Of a DNA stretch of 14,113 bases, positions 1 through 6,483 are shown one piece after another. The position numbers and the translations under genes were made by a program. The stretch lies in contig JAEZSL010000368.1 of assembly GCA_023443925.1 (NCBI GenBank), positions 1 through 14,113 on the forward strand. Reading direction: 5' to 3'. The stretch is from Bacillota bacterium. GTDB taxonomy: Bacteria > Bacillota_A > Clostridia > Lachnospirales > Lachnospiraceae. The notes beneath the pieces were generated by a model that had not been told where the DNA came from, did not search any database, and saw only the letters and a program-made list of their open reading frames with translations. The stretch's first letter is position 1; every line of letters begins with the position of its first letter.

Positions 1-531
1 CATAGAATCGGAACAACGCATCTTGCTCTTTTAATCACAACATATCTGAATGAATCCGGCAGAAAAGCATTTTATTTGGAAAGGAATGATTCAAACCACA
101 TTTTAGAAGTCCTTAACCGATACCAGAATATAAAGACAGCAGACGGTTATTACCGGCTGCACAACTGCAATATCGTGCCAAACTATGCTGCAGGCAGCCT
201 ATCGGTAAAAGATAAACTTATCGTAACCGTACAAGACTTTGGTTGTGTAAAGGAATGCAACCTGGAGTATTTTAAAACAGCGGATATCAGGCTTATCGTT
301 GCCGGTGCCAGGGAATGGGAGCTGGAAGCGACGGAGGATGTCCTTAAAAGGTTCAGAGGCGAGAAAAACATAAAGTATTTATTCAATTTTATGGATGGAA
401 ACCAGTTCAGAAGTATATTAAAACATATGGACCAGCTTGATTCCAGCCGGATTCCCTATGAACCCAATCTCTTTAAGCATAAAAGATCAGATCATCTGGA
501 TGATTTTATTAAGAGTCTGATGAACGGTTAA
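1..531 (+). CDS. Degenerate P-loop (ParA/MinD-like) protein, 5'-truncated
   Basis: The reading frame is open from base 1, so the gene begins upstream of the window; 176 residues and the stop (529-531) are visible. The visible N-terminus reads HRIGTTHLALL. This matches the Walker A segment GTHTGAGVTHLGL of the next gene, so the two are tandem paralogs. Both also share a Walker-B-like hydrophobic strand ending in D-(F/L)-G (here VTVQDFG), a following V-x-G-(A/S) strand, and a C-terminal PYEPxxF motif. The position of the Walker A lysine is Thr here, which argues against ordinary ATP hydrolysis. The fold resembles ParA/MinD/TadZ-type proteins, some of which are known to have atypical Walker boxes. 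The substrate or partner is unknown. A TTG at 76 could be mistaken for a start, but the upstream in-frame homology shows it is internal. The AGGAG for the next gene lies 3 nt past this stop, indicating one operon. Confidence 0.75.
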   Translation, partial: HRIGTTHLALLITTYLNESGRKAFYLERNDSNHILEVLNRYQNIKTADGYYRLHNCNIVPNYAAGSLSVKDKLIVTVQDFGCVKECNLEYFKTADIRLIVAGAREWELEATEDVLKRFRGEKNIKYLFNFMDGNQFRSILKHMDQLDSSRIPYEPNLFKHKRSDHLDDFIKSLMNG

Positions 532-534
532 GGC

Positions 535-539
535 AGGAG
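535..539 (+). promoter_or_regulatory. Ribosome binding site AGGAG
   Basis: AGGAG lies 7 nt before the ATG at 547 and directly follows the stop of the upstream paralog, which supports both the start choice and co-transcription. Confidence 0.8.
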
Positions 540-546
540 TAACACC

Positions 547-1173
547 ATGCAAAGAACACAAATCTTAATGAAAAGGCTTGCCCGGGAAAGATCGCAGGGA
601 AAACTGGTCATCGGGCTTATCGGTACACATACCGGAGCCGGTGTAACCCATCTTGGCCTGATGATGGCCCATTATTTCAGTGAATGCCAGGGACAGAATA
701 CCGCTTACATCGAATGCGGACATCATAATGAGCTGGTTTTTTTGCAGCAGGCATTTTTTGATCCGGCGGAGGATAACTATAGCCGGGATACTTTCCGCCT
801 GCGCCGGATAACCTTTTATAAAAACCGGAGTCTCCAGGGGATACCGGAGATTTTAGGAGATCAGTATAACTGTGTTATTCTCGATCTGGGTACGGATATG
901 ACAAAGCATAGAGGTGAGTTTTTACGCTGTGATAAAAAAGTCGTGGTAGGAAGTCTGGCAATATGGAAACAACAAGGTTTAGAAAAATTTATAACTAACT
1001 ATGGACATATTAAGAACAGTGAACAGTGGATTTATGTATCCCCTTTTACTACAAATCGATCATTAAAGGAGGCGGTAAAAAAACTGGATAAAAAAATATA
1101 TGGGATACCCTATGAGCCTGATCCATTTCTTCTATCAGAAGAGATGATCCGCTTCTTCCAGAGAGTTCTTTGA
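547..1173 (+). CDS. Degenerate P-loop (ParA/MinD-like) protein
   Basis: A 208-aa protein, paralog of the preceding gene. Residues 20-26 form a beta strand leading into GTHTGAGVTH (26-35). This has the glycine pattern of a deviant Walker A box, but Val33 sits where the catalytic lysine belongs and no signature lysine is present. CVILDLG (109-115) is the Walker-B-like strand with Asp113, and KVVVGS (131-136) is the next strand. It ends with IPYEPDPF (187-194), as in the paralog. No membrane segment or signal peptide is evident, so it is probably cytoplasmic. The family is known to include ATP-dependent positioning and secretion-associated proteins (MinD, ParA, TadZ/CpaE). Loss of the lysine suggests nucleotide binding without normal hydrolysis, or a purely structural role; that is inference. 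No specific function is recognised. The promoter lies outside the window, and no strong terminator directly follows. Confidence 0.8.
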   Translation: MQRTQILMKRLARERSQGKLVIGLIGTHTGAGVTHLGLMMAHYFSECQGQNTAYIECGHHNELVFLQQAFFDPAEDNYSRDTFRLRRITFYKNRSLQGIPEILGDQYNCVILDLGTDMTKHRGEFLRCDKKVVVGSLAIWKQQGLEKFITNYGHIKNSEQWIYVSPFTTNRSLKEAVKKLDKKIYGIPYEPDPFLLSEEMIRFFQRVL

Positions 1174-1186
1174 TTAAAGGAAGAAA

Positions 1187-1219
1187 AGGTAAGCACGGCA
1201 GAAACAAACCCGCTTACCT
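1187..1219 (+). terminator. Possible weak terminator hairpin
   Basis: AGGTAAGC (1187-1194) and GCTTACCT (1212-1219) form an 8-bp perfect stem with a 17-nt loop, 14 nt after the upstream stop. No proper T-tract follows (TGTTATTC). It may protect the 3' end of the mRNA or terminate weakly. Confidence 0.35.
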
Positions 1220-1390
1220 GTTATTCGGGTAATCCCGCGGATATTTTATGATAATACAGAATACTGTAGTTTCATTATAAACCAATATAACATTCTTTTG
1301 GAAAGTATAACATATCACGAAATGGCCTTCTTATCCAAATAGATCTAAAACCCATTAACTCAAATTTGCACGATAATCCTTTATATTGGT

Positions 1391-1610
1391 TAGAATGTAA
1401 CAGACCGGGTTAAAATTATAAGAGAAAGGTCTGTCCGTTCGTATCCTCAGTACTTAAGACAGATTAGCTCATATACAATAAGCTTAGTTAGTTTATTAAT
1501 ATATATATTTAGTTTTTTGTTTATGATAAAGATAAACAGAGAAACCGGACATATATTATTCTGTATTTTGTGGGGATTGCTTCTCATAAAGCAATCCCTA
1601 TATTTATGTT
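1391..1610 (+). ncRNA. Possible small structured RNA
   Basis: A weak promoter-like pair, TTGCAC (1366-1371) and TAGAAT (1391-1396), has a 19-nt spacer. Just downstream is a hairpin ACAGACC/GGTCTGT (1400-1406/1428-1434). There is a possible long-range stem GTCCG (1433-1437)/CGGAC (1546-1550), which shares two bases with the first hairpin, and an internal hairpin GTTTAT/ATAAAC. The segment ends at a strong hairpin plus T-rich run (1571-1612). That terminator lies about 400 nt past the last gene and has no coding sequence of its own to end. I recognise no known RNA family. The call rests only on structure and position. Confidence 0.3.
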
Positions 1611-1612
1611 TT
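1571..1612 (+). terminator. Orphan intrinsic terminator-like hairpin
   Basis: GGGATTGCTT (1573-1582) pairs perfectly with AAGCAATCCC (1589-1598) around a 6-nt loop. Two outer pairs (one G-T) extend it, and TATTTATGTTTT follows. This is the best terminator-like hairpin in the gap. It could end read-through from the P-loop genes or a short independent RNA. Confidence 0.6.
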
Positions 1613-1752
1613 GCAATAAGCGCAGTCGTATCTGTGAAGCACAGTAATACCAAGGTCTGGCGTATCTGGTATTTATTCCTGCTTTTTTGACAAATAACTG
1701 ATTTATAATAGACAATTTTAAGTATTTATTAATAAAAAAGTCGATTTAAATA

Positions 1753-1781
1753 ATGACGGTATGTTAATTCAATGCTATAAT
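1753..1781 (+). promoter_or_regulatory. Sigma-A promoter with extended -10
   Basis: ATGACG (1753-1758) is spaced 17 nt from TATAAT (1776-1781), and the -10 is preceded by TGC, giving the extended form TGCTATAAT. The predicted start near 1788 leaves a leader of about 50 nt before the GH18 start at 1839. Confidence 0.6.
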
Positions 1782-1826
1782 AGTATAGGAATCCGGTACT
1801 TATATATAAGTACCCTATATTATATC

Positions 1827-1832
1827 AGGAGG
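1827..1832 (+). promoter_or_regulatory. Ribosome binding site AGGAGG
   Basis: A consensus AGGAGG lies 6 nt before the ATG at 1839. It fixes the start of the GH18 gene there; an in-frame ATG at 1761 overlaps the promoter and has no ribosome binding site. Confidence 0.85.
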
Positions 1833-1838
1833 ATAGGT

Positions 1839-3545
1839 ATGGATAAGAGAAAGAGGCTGGAAATTCTGGGTACATCCATTGCGCTGGTTATAATTTTAGT
1901 TGTTATCGGTGCAGCTGTTATTAAAAAATTTACTCCCAGCAAGGAAGTTATGGAGCTGACGGAATATTATAAATTGAATACCGATGAGGTTATGGTCATC
2001 ATGCAGGATAAAATCTATGATAAGAAGGCCCTGCTGGAAAACGGCAAGGTTTATGTGGATTATGAAACTGTCATTGGGATGTTGAATAAACGTTTTTACT
2101 GGGATGACAATGAGAAGCTCTTAAGTTATACTACACCTTCGGAAGTGATTAAAAGCGAACCGGACAGCAGTTCCTTCTATGTTAATGGAGAGGAAAGGCC
2201 AGCAGATTATCCGGTGGTAACTGTAAAAGAGAACACGGTATATATTGCAGCCGAATTTGTTAAGCAATATTCGGACATGCGTTACGTGTATTATGAAAGC
2301 CCTAACCGCATTGTAATTCAATATAACTGGGGGGACTATTTGTTTACCAAAGTAACAAAAGAAACCCAGCTGCGCTACGAACCCAGCATTAAAGGGGATA
2401 TTTTGGTTGAGCTGAAAACAGATGAGCTTCTGTTATATGTTGACACCAATGAAGTAACAAAAGAAGGCTTCAGTAAAGTTATGACGCAAGACGGAATTAT
2501 CGGTTTTGTTAAGAATAAGTCCGTGGCAGAATCTTATTATGACACGGTTGATAATGATTTTAAAGCTCCTGAGTACACCCATATCAGACAGGAGAGTCCG
2601 GTTAATCTGGTATGGCACCAGGTTACCAACCAGGATGCCAACGGCAATTTAGAAAACCTACTGAGTAAAACCCAGGGGGTAACTATCGTTTCCCCTACCT
2701 GGTTTAAAATTACGGACAATAAGGGGTCCTTATCCTCCCTTGCTGCTAAGAATTATGTAGAAAAGGCACACACTCTTGGAGTTAAGGTATGGGGATTGGT
2801 AGACGATTTCAGTACGGATGTCAGCATGTTTGAATTACTTTCTCATACCTCAAATCGAGAGAATTTAATCCAAAATCTGATGGCGGAAGCCAAACAGTAT
2901 AACCTGGATGGAATTAATATTGATTTTGAGAAAATCCCCCAAGAAGCAGGTATCCATTATATCCAGTTTATCCGGGAACTTTCTGTACAGTGCAGAAAGG
3001 AAGGCATTGTATTATCCATAGACAGTTATGTACCTACCAGTTATACGGCATATTATGACAGGGAAGAACAGGGTATGGTAGCGGACTATGTAATTGTTAT
3101 GGCTTATGATGAACACCATGCAGGCTCTGAGGTAAGCGGTTCCGTAGCCTCCATCGGATTTGTGGAGAATGCAATTAAGAACATTCTTGAAATGGTACCA
3201 AAAGAAGCGGTTATTATGGGCATTCCTTTTTACACAAGACAATGGAAAGAAATACCGGATAAGAGCGGTAATATTACGGTTACTTCAGAAGCTTTTGGAA
3301 TGGGTACGGCACAGGCGCTGCTTTCGGACAATGGTGTGGAACCTAAATGGGACGATGAAACAGGCCAGTATTATGGTGAGTATGAAAAAGATGGTGCTAC
3401 TTATAAGATCTGGCTGGAAGAGGAAGATTCCATGGATATGAAATTAAAAGCCATTGACCAGGCCGATATAGCGGGAATTGCAGGCTGGAAGCTGGGACTT
3501 GAAAAAGAAGACATCTGGGATGTGATTATTCAATATATAAATTAA
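1839..3545 (+). CDS. Membrane-anchored GH18 family glycosidase with SH3-like domain
   Basis: A 568-aa protein. A basic N-terminus and one membrane segment (about 9-28) anchor it outside the cell. Residues about 45-165 resemble the copper-amine-oxidase N-terminal-like stalk region found in clostridial wall proteins. Residues about 168-232 look like a bacterial SH3 domain. From about 245 to the end is a glycosyl hydrolase family 18 barrel. The catalytic motif is LDGINIDFE (356-364), with Asp362 and the acid/base Glu364. The usual DxxD reads D-G-I-N (Asn360), a variant I recall from spore-cortex GH18 enzymes such as YaaH/SleL. VMAYDEH (420-426) matches the conserved MAYD strand, and the final Trp (IAGWKLG, 547-553) fits the barrel's last strand. 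Known substrates of the family are beta-1,4-linked N-acetylglucosamine polymers and peptidoglycan. Peptidoglycan cleavage, perhaps in spores, is the inference here. The cell-wall amidase follows 67 nt later. Confidence 0.87.
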   Translation: MDKRKRLEILGTSIALVIILVVIGAAVIKKFTPSKEVMELTEYYKLNTDEVMVIMQDKIYDKKALLENGKVYVDYETVIGMLNKRFYWDDNEKLLSYTTPSEVIKSEPDSSSFYVNGEERPADYPVVTVKENTVYIAAEFVKQYSDMRYVYYESPNRIVIQYNWGDYLFTKVTKETQLRYEPSIKGDILVELKTDELLLYVDTNEVTKEGFSKVMTQDGIIGFVKNKSVAESYYDTVDNDFKAPEYTHIRQESPVNLVWHQVTNQDANGNLENLLSKTQGVTIVSPTWFKITDNKGSLSSLAAKNYVEKAHTLGVKVWGLVDDFSTDVSMFELLSHTSNRENLIQNLMAEAKQYNLDGINIDFEKIPQEAGIHYIQFIRELSVQCRKEGIVLSIDSYVPTSYTAYYDREEQGMVADYVIVMAYDEHHAGSEVSGSVASIGFVENAIKNILEMVPKEAVIMGIPFYTRQWKEIPDKSGNITVTSEAFGMGTAQALLSDNGVEPKWDDETGQYYGEYEKDGATYKIWLEEEDSMDMKLKAIDQADIAGIAGWKLGLEKEDIWDVIIQYIN

Positions 3546-3554
3546 TGAGTTAAT

Positions 3555-3583
3555 TCATAGGCAGGCTGTTCCTTTCATAGAAT
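3555..3583 (+). promoter_or_regulatory. Possible sigma-E (mother-cell sporulation) promoter
   Basis: TCATAGG (3555-3561) is separated by 14 nt from CATAGAAT (3576-3583). From memory, the Bacillus sigma-E consensus is kmATATT - 14/15 - CATACAnT, so this matches 5 of 7 and 7 of 8. It lies about 30 nt before the amidase start. CwlD in Bacillus subtilis is known to be expressed under sporulation sigma factors, which fits. The overlapping TATACT (3583-3588) has no good -35 for sigma-A. Confidence 0.45.
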
Positions 3584-3612
3584 ATACTAAATTATAAAAT
3601 CTGGTAAATGCT

Positions 3613-4341
3613 ATGAAAAAAAACAGCAATAAGAAGTATTTTAATATTTTATTTTTGGTTATGGTCAGTCTGGCTGTGATCCTGTTAGCCGATCCGGCTA
3701 TGGATGTTATGAAACAGGCTGGCTCTGCGGCGGGACTCATAAAGCAGAAAGATAAGATTACAGTTGTTCTGGATGCAGGTCACGGAGGCCGGGACCCCGG
3801 TAAGGTAGCCGTTAACGGAGCATTGGAAAAAGATATTAATCTAAGTATCTCGTTGAAGCTTAAAACCTTATTGGAGCAAAATGATATTAATGTTGTTATG
3901 ATACGCAAGGATGACAGCGGCCTTTATTCGGAAAGTGATTCCAATAAAAAGGCAGTCGATATGAGGAACCGGGTTGATATCATTAATAAAAGCGGGGCTG
4001 CGATTGCCGTTAGTATCCATCAAAACAGTTTTACCCAGGAAAGTATAAAAGGTGCTCAGGTATTTTATTATAGCAATTCGGATGAGGGCAAAAAATTTGC
4101 TGAAAACATGCAGGAACAGCTAAAGAAAAGTCTGCAGGACGGCAATAAGCGGATGGCGAAAGCCAATGACAGTTATTACATGCTCAAAAAGGTAGAGTGC
4201 CCTATCATTATTGTGGAGTGCGGCTATTTATCCAATAATACTGAAGCAGCTTTATTAACTGATGAAAATTATCAGGATAGAATGGCTTTTGCGATTCATC
4301 TTGGATTGCTTTCCTATCTAAATGATTACCTTGACAAATAA
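3613..4341 (+). CDS. cwlD: N-acetylmuramoyl-L-alanine amidase, CwlD-like
   Basis: A 242-aa protein, close to the size of B. subtilis CwlD. A membrane or signal-anchor segment spans about 9-26. The rest is one Amidase_3 domain with all zinc and catalytic positions: VLDAGHGGRDPGK (52-64) with His57, LEKDINL (71-77) with Glu72, SIHQNSF (134-140) with His136, and VECGYLSN (201-208) with catalytic Glu202. The enzyme cuts the bond between N-acetylmuramic acid and L-alanine. In CwlD this is the first step of muramic-lactam formation in spore cortex. Lack of extra wall-binding domains, the short length and the possible sigma-E promoter favour CwlD over a vegetative autolysin. The ATG at 3613 has a poor ribosome binding site, but no better in-frame start is seen. 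No terminator follows before the tsaC leader. Confidence 0.85.
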   Translation: MKKNSNKKYFNILFLVMVSLAVILLADPAMDVMKQAGSAAGLIKQKDKITVVLDAGHGGRDPGKVAVNGALEKDINLSISLKLKTLLEQNDINVVMIRKDDSGLYSESDSNKKAVDMRNRVDIINKSGAAIAVSIHQNSFTQESIKGAQVFYYSNSDEGKKFAENMQEQLKKSLQDGNKRMAKANDSYYMLKKVECPIIIVECGYLSNNTEAALLTDENYQDRMAFAIHLGLLSYLNDYLDK

Positions 4342-4344
4342 TGA

Positions 4345-4373
4345 TGGAATAATTAAATATATAGTGCTATAAT
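4345..4373 (+). promoter_or_regulatory. Probable sigma-A promoter, extended -10, for tsaC operon
   Basis: TGCTATAAT (4365-4373) is an extended -10, identical to the one before the GH18 gene. The -35 is poor (TGGAAT at 4345-4350, 17-nt spacer), as is usual for extended -10 promoters. A consensus TTGACA at 4331 is 31 nt away and cannot pair with it. Confidence 0.5.
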
Positions 4374-4376
4374 GTC

Positions 4377-4430
4377 CATGAACAGAAGCAGGTTAATGGA
4401 CAGAAACGAATTAATGAACACAAGCAATAG
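4377..4430 (+). repeat. Three imperfect 18-bp tandem repeats in tsaC leader
   Basis: Units begin at 4377, 4395 and 4413 and share the core ATGrACAsAAsC. A fourth, weaker relative (AATGGATAGAAAC) starts at 4454. The units lie between the -10 and the tsaC start and so would be in the mRNA leader. Confidence 0.5.
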
Positions 4431-4486
4431 CAGACAATTTTTCAGATGAAACGAATGGATAGAAACATAGACGGATTGGAAAAAGA

Positions 4487-5542
4487 ATGAAAACAAAGAT
4501 AGTAACAATTGACAGCAATCATATAGATCATGAACTGTTGCTGGAAGGGGCAGAGATATTAAAAAAAGGTGGTTTGGTGGCGTTTCCAACGGAAACGGTA
4601 TACGGACTGGGTGCGGACGGCTTAAACACCGAAGCATCAAGGAAGATATATGAGGCGAAGGGAAGGCCGTCGGATAATCCTTTGATTATTCATATAGCTG
4701 ATTTTAACGCATTAACAGAATTAACAGAGGAGTGTCCGGAAAAGGGAAGAAGACTGGCAGAGGCATTTTGGCCCGGACCCCTTACCCTGATATTCCGAAA
4801 AAGCAGTAAAGTGCCCCGCAGCACCACAGGAGGGCTTGACACAGTCGCAGTCAGGATGCCTTCCCACCCAATTGCATACGAATTAATCAGGATGTCAGGT
4901 ATTAATATAGCAGCTCCAAGTGCTAATGTATCCGGTAGACCCAGTCCCACCAGAGCAGAACATGTTATAGAAGATTTAAGCGGCAGGATTGATATGATTA
5001 TTGACGGCGGTAAAGTAGATATCGGCCTGGAATCCACGATTGTAGACGTTACCTCAGAGATACCCGTTATATTAAGGCCGGGGTATATAACTGCGGAGAT
5101 GATAGAGCAGGTTATCGGCAGGGTGGACTTTGATAAAGCTGTTTTTTCCGGGATACAGGATCCTGGCATAAAACCCAAGGCCCCTGGAATGAAATATAAA
5201 CACTATGCGCCAAAAGGTGATCTTACCATTTTTGAAGGCAGTAATGAGAATGTAATCAGAGCCATAAATAATATGACTAAGGAGAAGCTCCTGGATGGAT
5301 ATCAGGTTGGTATTATAGCTACGGATGAGACTTTTTCCTGTTATAATAAAGGAACTGTTAAGACCATCGGAACCAGAAAAGATGAAAGCACGATTGCAAG
5401 AGGTTTATTTGAAATTTTAAGAGAGTTTGATTCGGAAGGAACCGATTATATATTTACGGAAAGTTTTAATAATAACCAGTTAGGACAAGCCATAATGAAC
5501 CGTCTGTTAAAAGCGGCCGGATATCATATCGAAAAAGTTTAA
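4487..5542 (+). CDS. tsaC: Threonylcarbamoyl-AMP synthase, Sua5/YwlC type
   Basis: A 351-aa cytoplasmic enzyme. It makes L-threonylcarbamoyl-AMP from threonine, bicarbonate and ATP, the first step of t6A synthesis at position 37 of ANN-decoding tRNAs. The YrdC/SUA5 domain covers about 15-200: GGLVAFPTETVYGLG (28-42), KGRP (58-61), WPGPLTL (95-101) and PSANVSGRPSPT (144-155), all conserved family motifs around the nucleotide site. APGMKYKHYAP (232-242) is the characteristic linker of the long form, followed by the Sua5 C-terminal domain (243-351). The length therefore marks the Sua5/YwlC form, not the short TsaC. The ATG at 4487 has only a weak GGAAAAAGA ribosome binding site. The next gene starts 53 nt after the stop and the order matches B. 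subtilis ywlC-ywlE-ywlF. Confidence 0.95.
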   Translation: MKTKIVTIDSNHIDHELLLEGAEILKKGGLVAFPTETVYGLGADGLNTEASRKIYEAKGRPSDNPLIIHIADFNALTELTEECPEKGRRLAEAFWPGPLTLIFRKSSKVPRSTTGGLDTVAVRMPSHPIAYELIRMSGINIAAPSANVSGRPSPTRAEHVIEDLSGRIDMIIDGGKVDIGLESTIVDVTSEIPVILRPGYITAEMIEQVIGRVDFDKAVFSGIQDPGIKPKAPGMKYKHYAPKGDLTIFEGSNENVIRAINNMTKEKLLDGYQVGIIATDETFSCYNKGTVKTIGTRKDESTIARGLFEILREFDSEGTDYIFTESFNNNQLGQAIMNRLLKAAGYHIEKV

Positions 5543-5566
5543 GCGGGCAACATCTTGTTTTGTATG

Positions 5567-5582
5567 TGTGCGTAAGCGCACA
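5567..5582 (+). promoter_or_regulatory. Intercistronic hairpin before ywlE
   Basis: TGTGCG/CGCACA form a 6-bp GC-rich stem with a TAAG loop. It ends 3 nt before the AGGAG of ywlE, and no T-tract follows. It may affect translation or mRNA processing between tsaC and ywlE. Confidence 0.4.
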
Positions 5583-5585
5583 GAT

Positions 5586-5590
5586 AGGAG
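5586..5590 (+). promoter_or_regulatory. Ribosome binding site AGGAG
   Basis: AGGAG lies 5 nt before the ATG at 5596. It decides that start over an in-frame ATG at 5560, which has no ribosome binding site and would add 12 residues ahead of the family N-terminus. Confidence 0.8.
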
Positions 5591-5595
5591 TTTTA

Positions 5596-6054
5596 ATGAT
5601 AAAATATGAAAAAATCATATTTGTATGTACCGGTAATACTTGCAGAAGTCCCTTGGCGGAAACAATATATAAAAGTCTGGAAACCAACAGTGATATAAAG
5701 GTTATATCCAGGGGTCTTGTTGTTTTGTTTTCAGAACCCTCCAATCCGAAAGCGGATACGGTGTTAAAGAGCCATAATCTGCAGTTAGAAGGTCATATAT
5801 CAAAGGGTTTAAAAAATTCGGATATTGATGAAAACACTCTTATTCTTACTATGACAGATAAACAGAAGAAGAGTATTGAAGAAAATTACCAAAATACAGA
5901 AAATGTATATACTATTAAGGAGTTCGTAGGGGAAAGCGGAGATGTAACCGACCCTTACGGAGGGACCTTAATTGATTATGAGGAATGCTATATAGAACTG
6001 GCACGACTGGTTAAAAAAACCGTTTATAAACTGAATGAGGAGGATGCAGTATGA
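5596..6054 (+). CDS. ywlE: Protein-arginine phosphatase, low-molecular-weight PTP family
   Basis: A 152-aa cytoplasmic phosphatase. The phosphate-binding loop is VCTGNTCRSP (10-19): nucleophile Cys11, Arg17 and Ser18. The general-acid Asp119 is in DPYGG (119-123). Thr15 in the loop (CTGNTCR) is the residue that, in B. subtilis YwlE, gives preference for phosphoarginine; tyrosine phosphatases of the family usually have Ile there. The likely role is removing the phosphate that McsB puts on arginines of proteins bound for Clp degradation. McsB itself is not in this window. The gene overlaps rpiB by 4 nt (ATGA), so the two are translationally coupled, and it follows tsaC as in Bacillus. Confidence 0.9.
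   Translation: MIKYEKIIFVCTGNTCRSPLAETIYKSLETNSDIKVISRGLVVLFSEPSNPKADTVLKSHNLQLEGHISKGLKNSDIDENTLILTMTDKQKKSIEENYQNTENVYTIKEFVGESGDVTDPYGGTLIDYEECYIELARLVKKTVYKLNEEDAV
6037..6043 (+). promoter_or_regulatory. Ribosome binding site GAGGAGG inside ywlE
   Basis: A strong GAGGAGG lies within the last codons of ywlE, 7 nt before the overlapping rpiB ATG at 6051. Confidence 0.8.
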
Positions 6055-6479
6055 TAGCAATAGGTTGCGACCACGGTGGTTTTGAATTAAAAAACGAAGT
6101 AATGGAACATTTAAAGGAAAGGAATATCAAGTTCAAAGATTTTGGGACTTACACCAGCGATTCCTGCGATTATCCGGTATATGCCGGGAAAGTAGCAGAA
6201 GCAGTTCTAAGCAGAGAGTGTGAACTTGGCATACTCATCTGCGGTACCGGAATCGGTATATCCATTGCGGCAAATAAAATTAAGGGTATCCGTGCCGCGC
6301 TTTGCCATGACTGCTTCAGTGCGGAAGCAACCAGATCACATAATGATGCCAATATACTTGCCATGGGTGCCAGGGTAGTTGGTGCCGGCCATGCACTTAA
6401 AATAGTTGATACATTTTTGGATACACCGTTTTCTAACGATGAAAGGCATATCCGGAGAATTAATTTAATCGAAGACTAA
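6051..6479 (+). CDS. rpiB: Ribose-5-phosphate isomerase B
   Basis: A 142-aa protein of the RpiB/LacA/LacB family, typical in length. It interconverts ribose 5-phosphate and ribulose 5-phosphate in the non-oxidative pentose phosphate pathway. Motifs: GCDHGG (5-10) for substrate binding, DYP (40-42), and ICGTGIGISIAANK (63-76) with catalytic Cys64. SHNDANILAMGARV (97-110) holds the His and Asn that contact the sugar phosphate. The Cys in the CGTG motif supports RpiB over allose-phosphate or galactose-6-phosphate isomerase subunits, though sequence alone cannot exclude allose 6-phosphate use. It is last in the tsaC-ywlE-rpiB operon and is followed by a terminator. Confidence 0.95.
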   Translation: MIAIGCDHGGFELKNEVMEHLKERNIKFKDFGTYTSDSCDYPVYAGKVAEAVLSRECELGILICGTGIGISIAANKIKGIRAALCHDCFSAEATRSHNDANILAMGARVVGAGHALKIVDTFLDTPFSNDERHIRRINLIED

Positions 6480-6483
6480 TAAC

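Larger units (their letters stand above)
1220..1752. other. Long AT-rich intergenic region
   Basis: About 530 bases without a convincing protein gene. It contains several short hairpins: CGGG/CCCG at 1226-1237, TACAG/CTGTA at 1255-1268, ACAGACC/GGTCTGT at 1400-1434, GTTTAT/ATAAAC at 1519-1537, and AATACCA/TGGTATT at 1646-1673. It also holds one strong terminator-like hairpin at 1571-1600. A 68-residue minus-strand frame (1447-1653) has no ribosome binding site or recognisable composition, and I do not call it a gene. Confidence 0.6.

Noticed and set aside
1447..1653. Minus-strand 68-residue frame in the long intergenic gap
   Set aside because: No ribosome binding site, composition typical of translated AT-rich noncoding DNA, and it runs through the terminator-like hairpin.
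1687..1709. TTGACA followed by TATAAT upstream of the GH18 gene
   Set aside because: The spacer is only 11 nt, too short for sigma-A; the extended -10 at 1773-1781 is better placed.
4331..4336. Consensus TTGACA at the end of the amidase gene
   Set aside because: It is 31 nt from the nearest good -10 and part of the amidase coding sequence.
4690..5178. Minus-strand 162-residue frame within tsaC
   Set aside because: It is a shadow of the well-supported tsaC gene, with no ribosome binding site.
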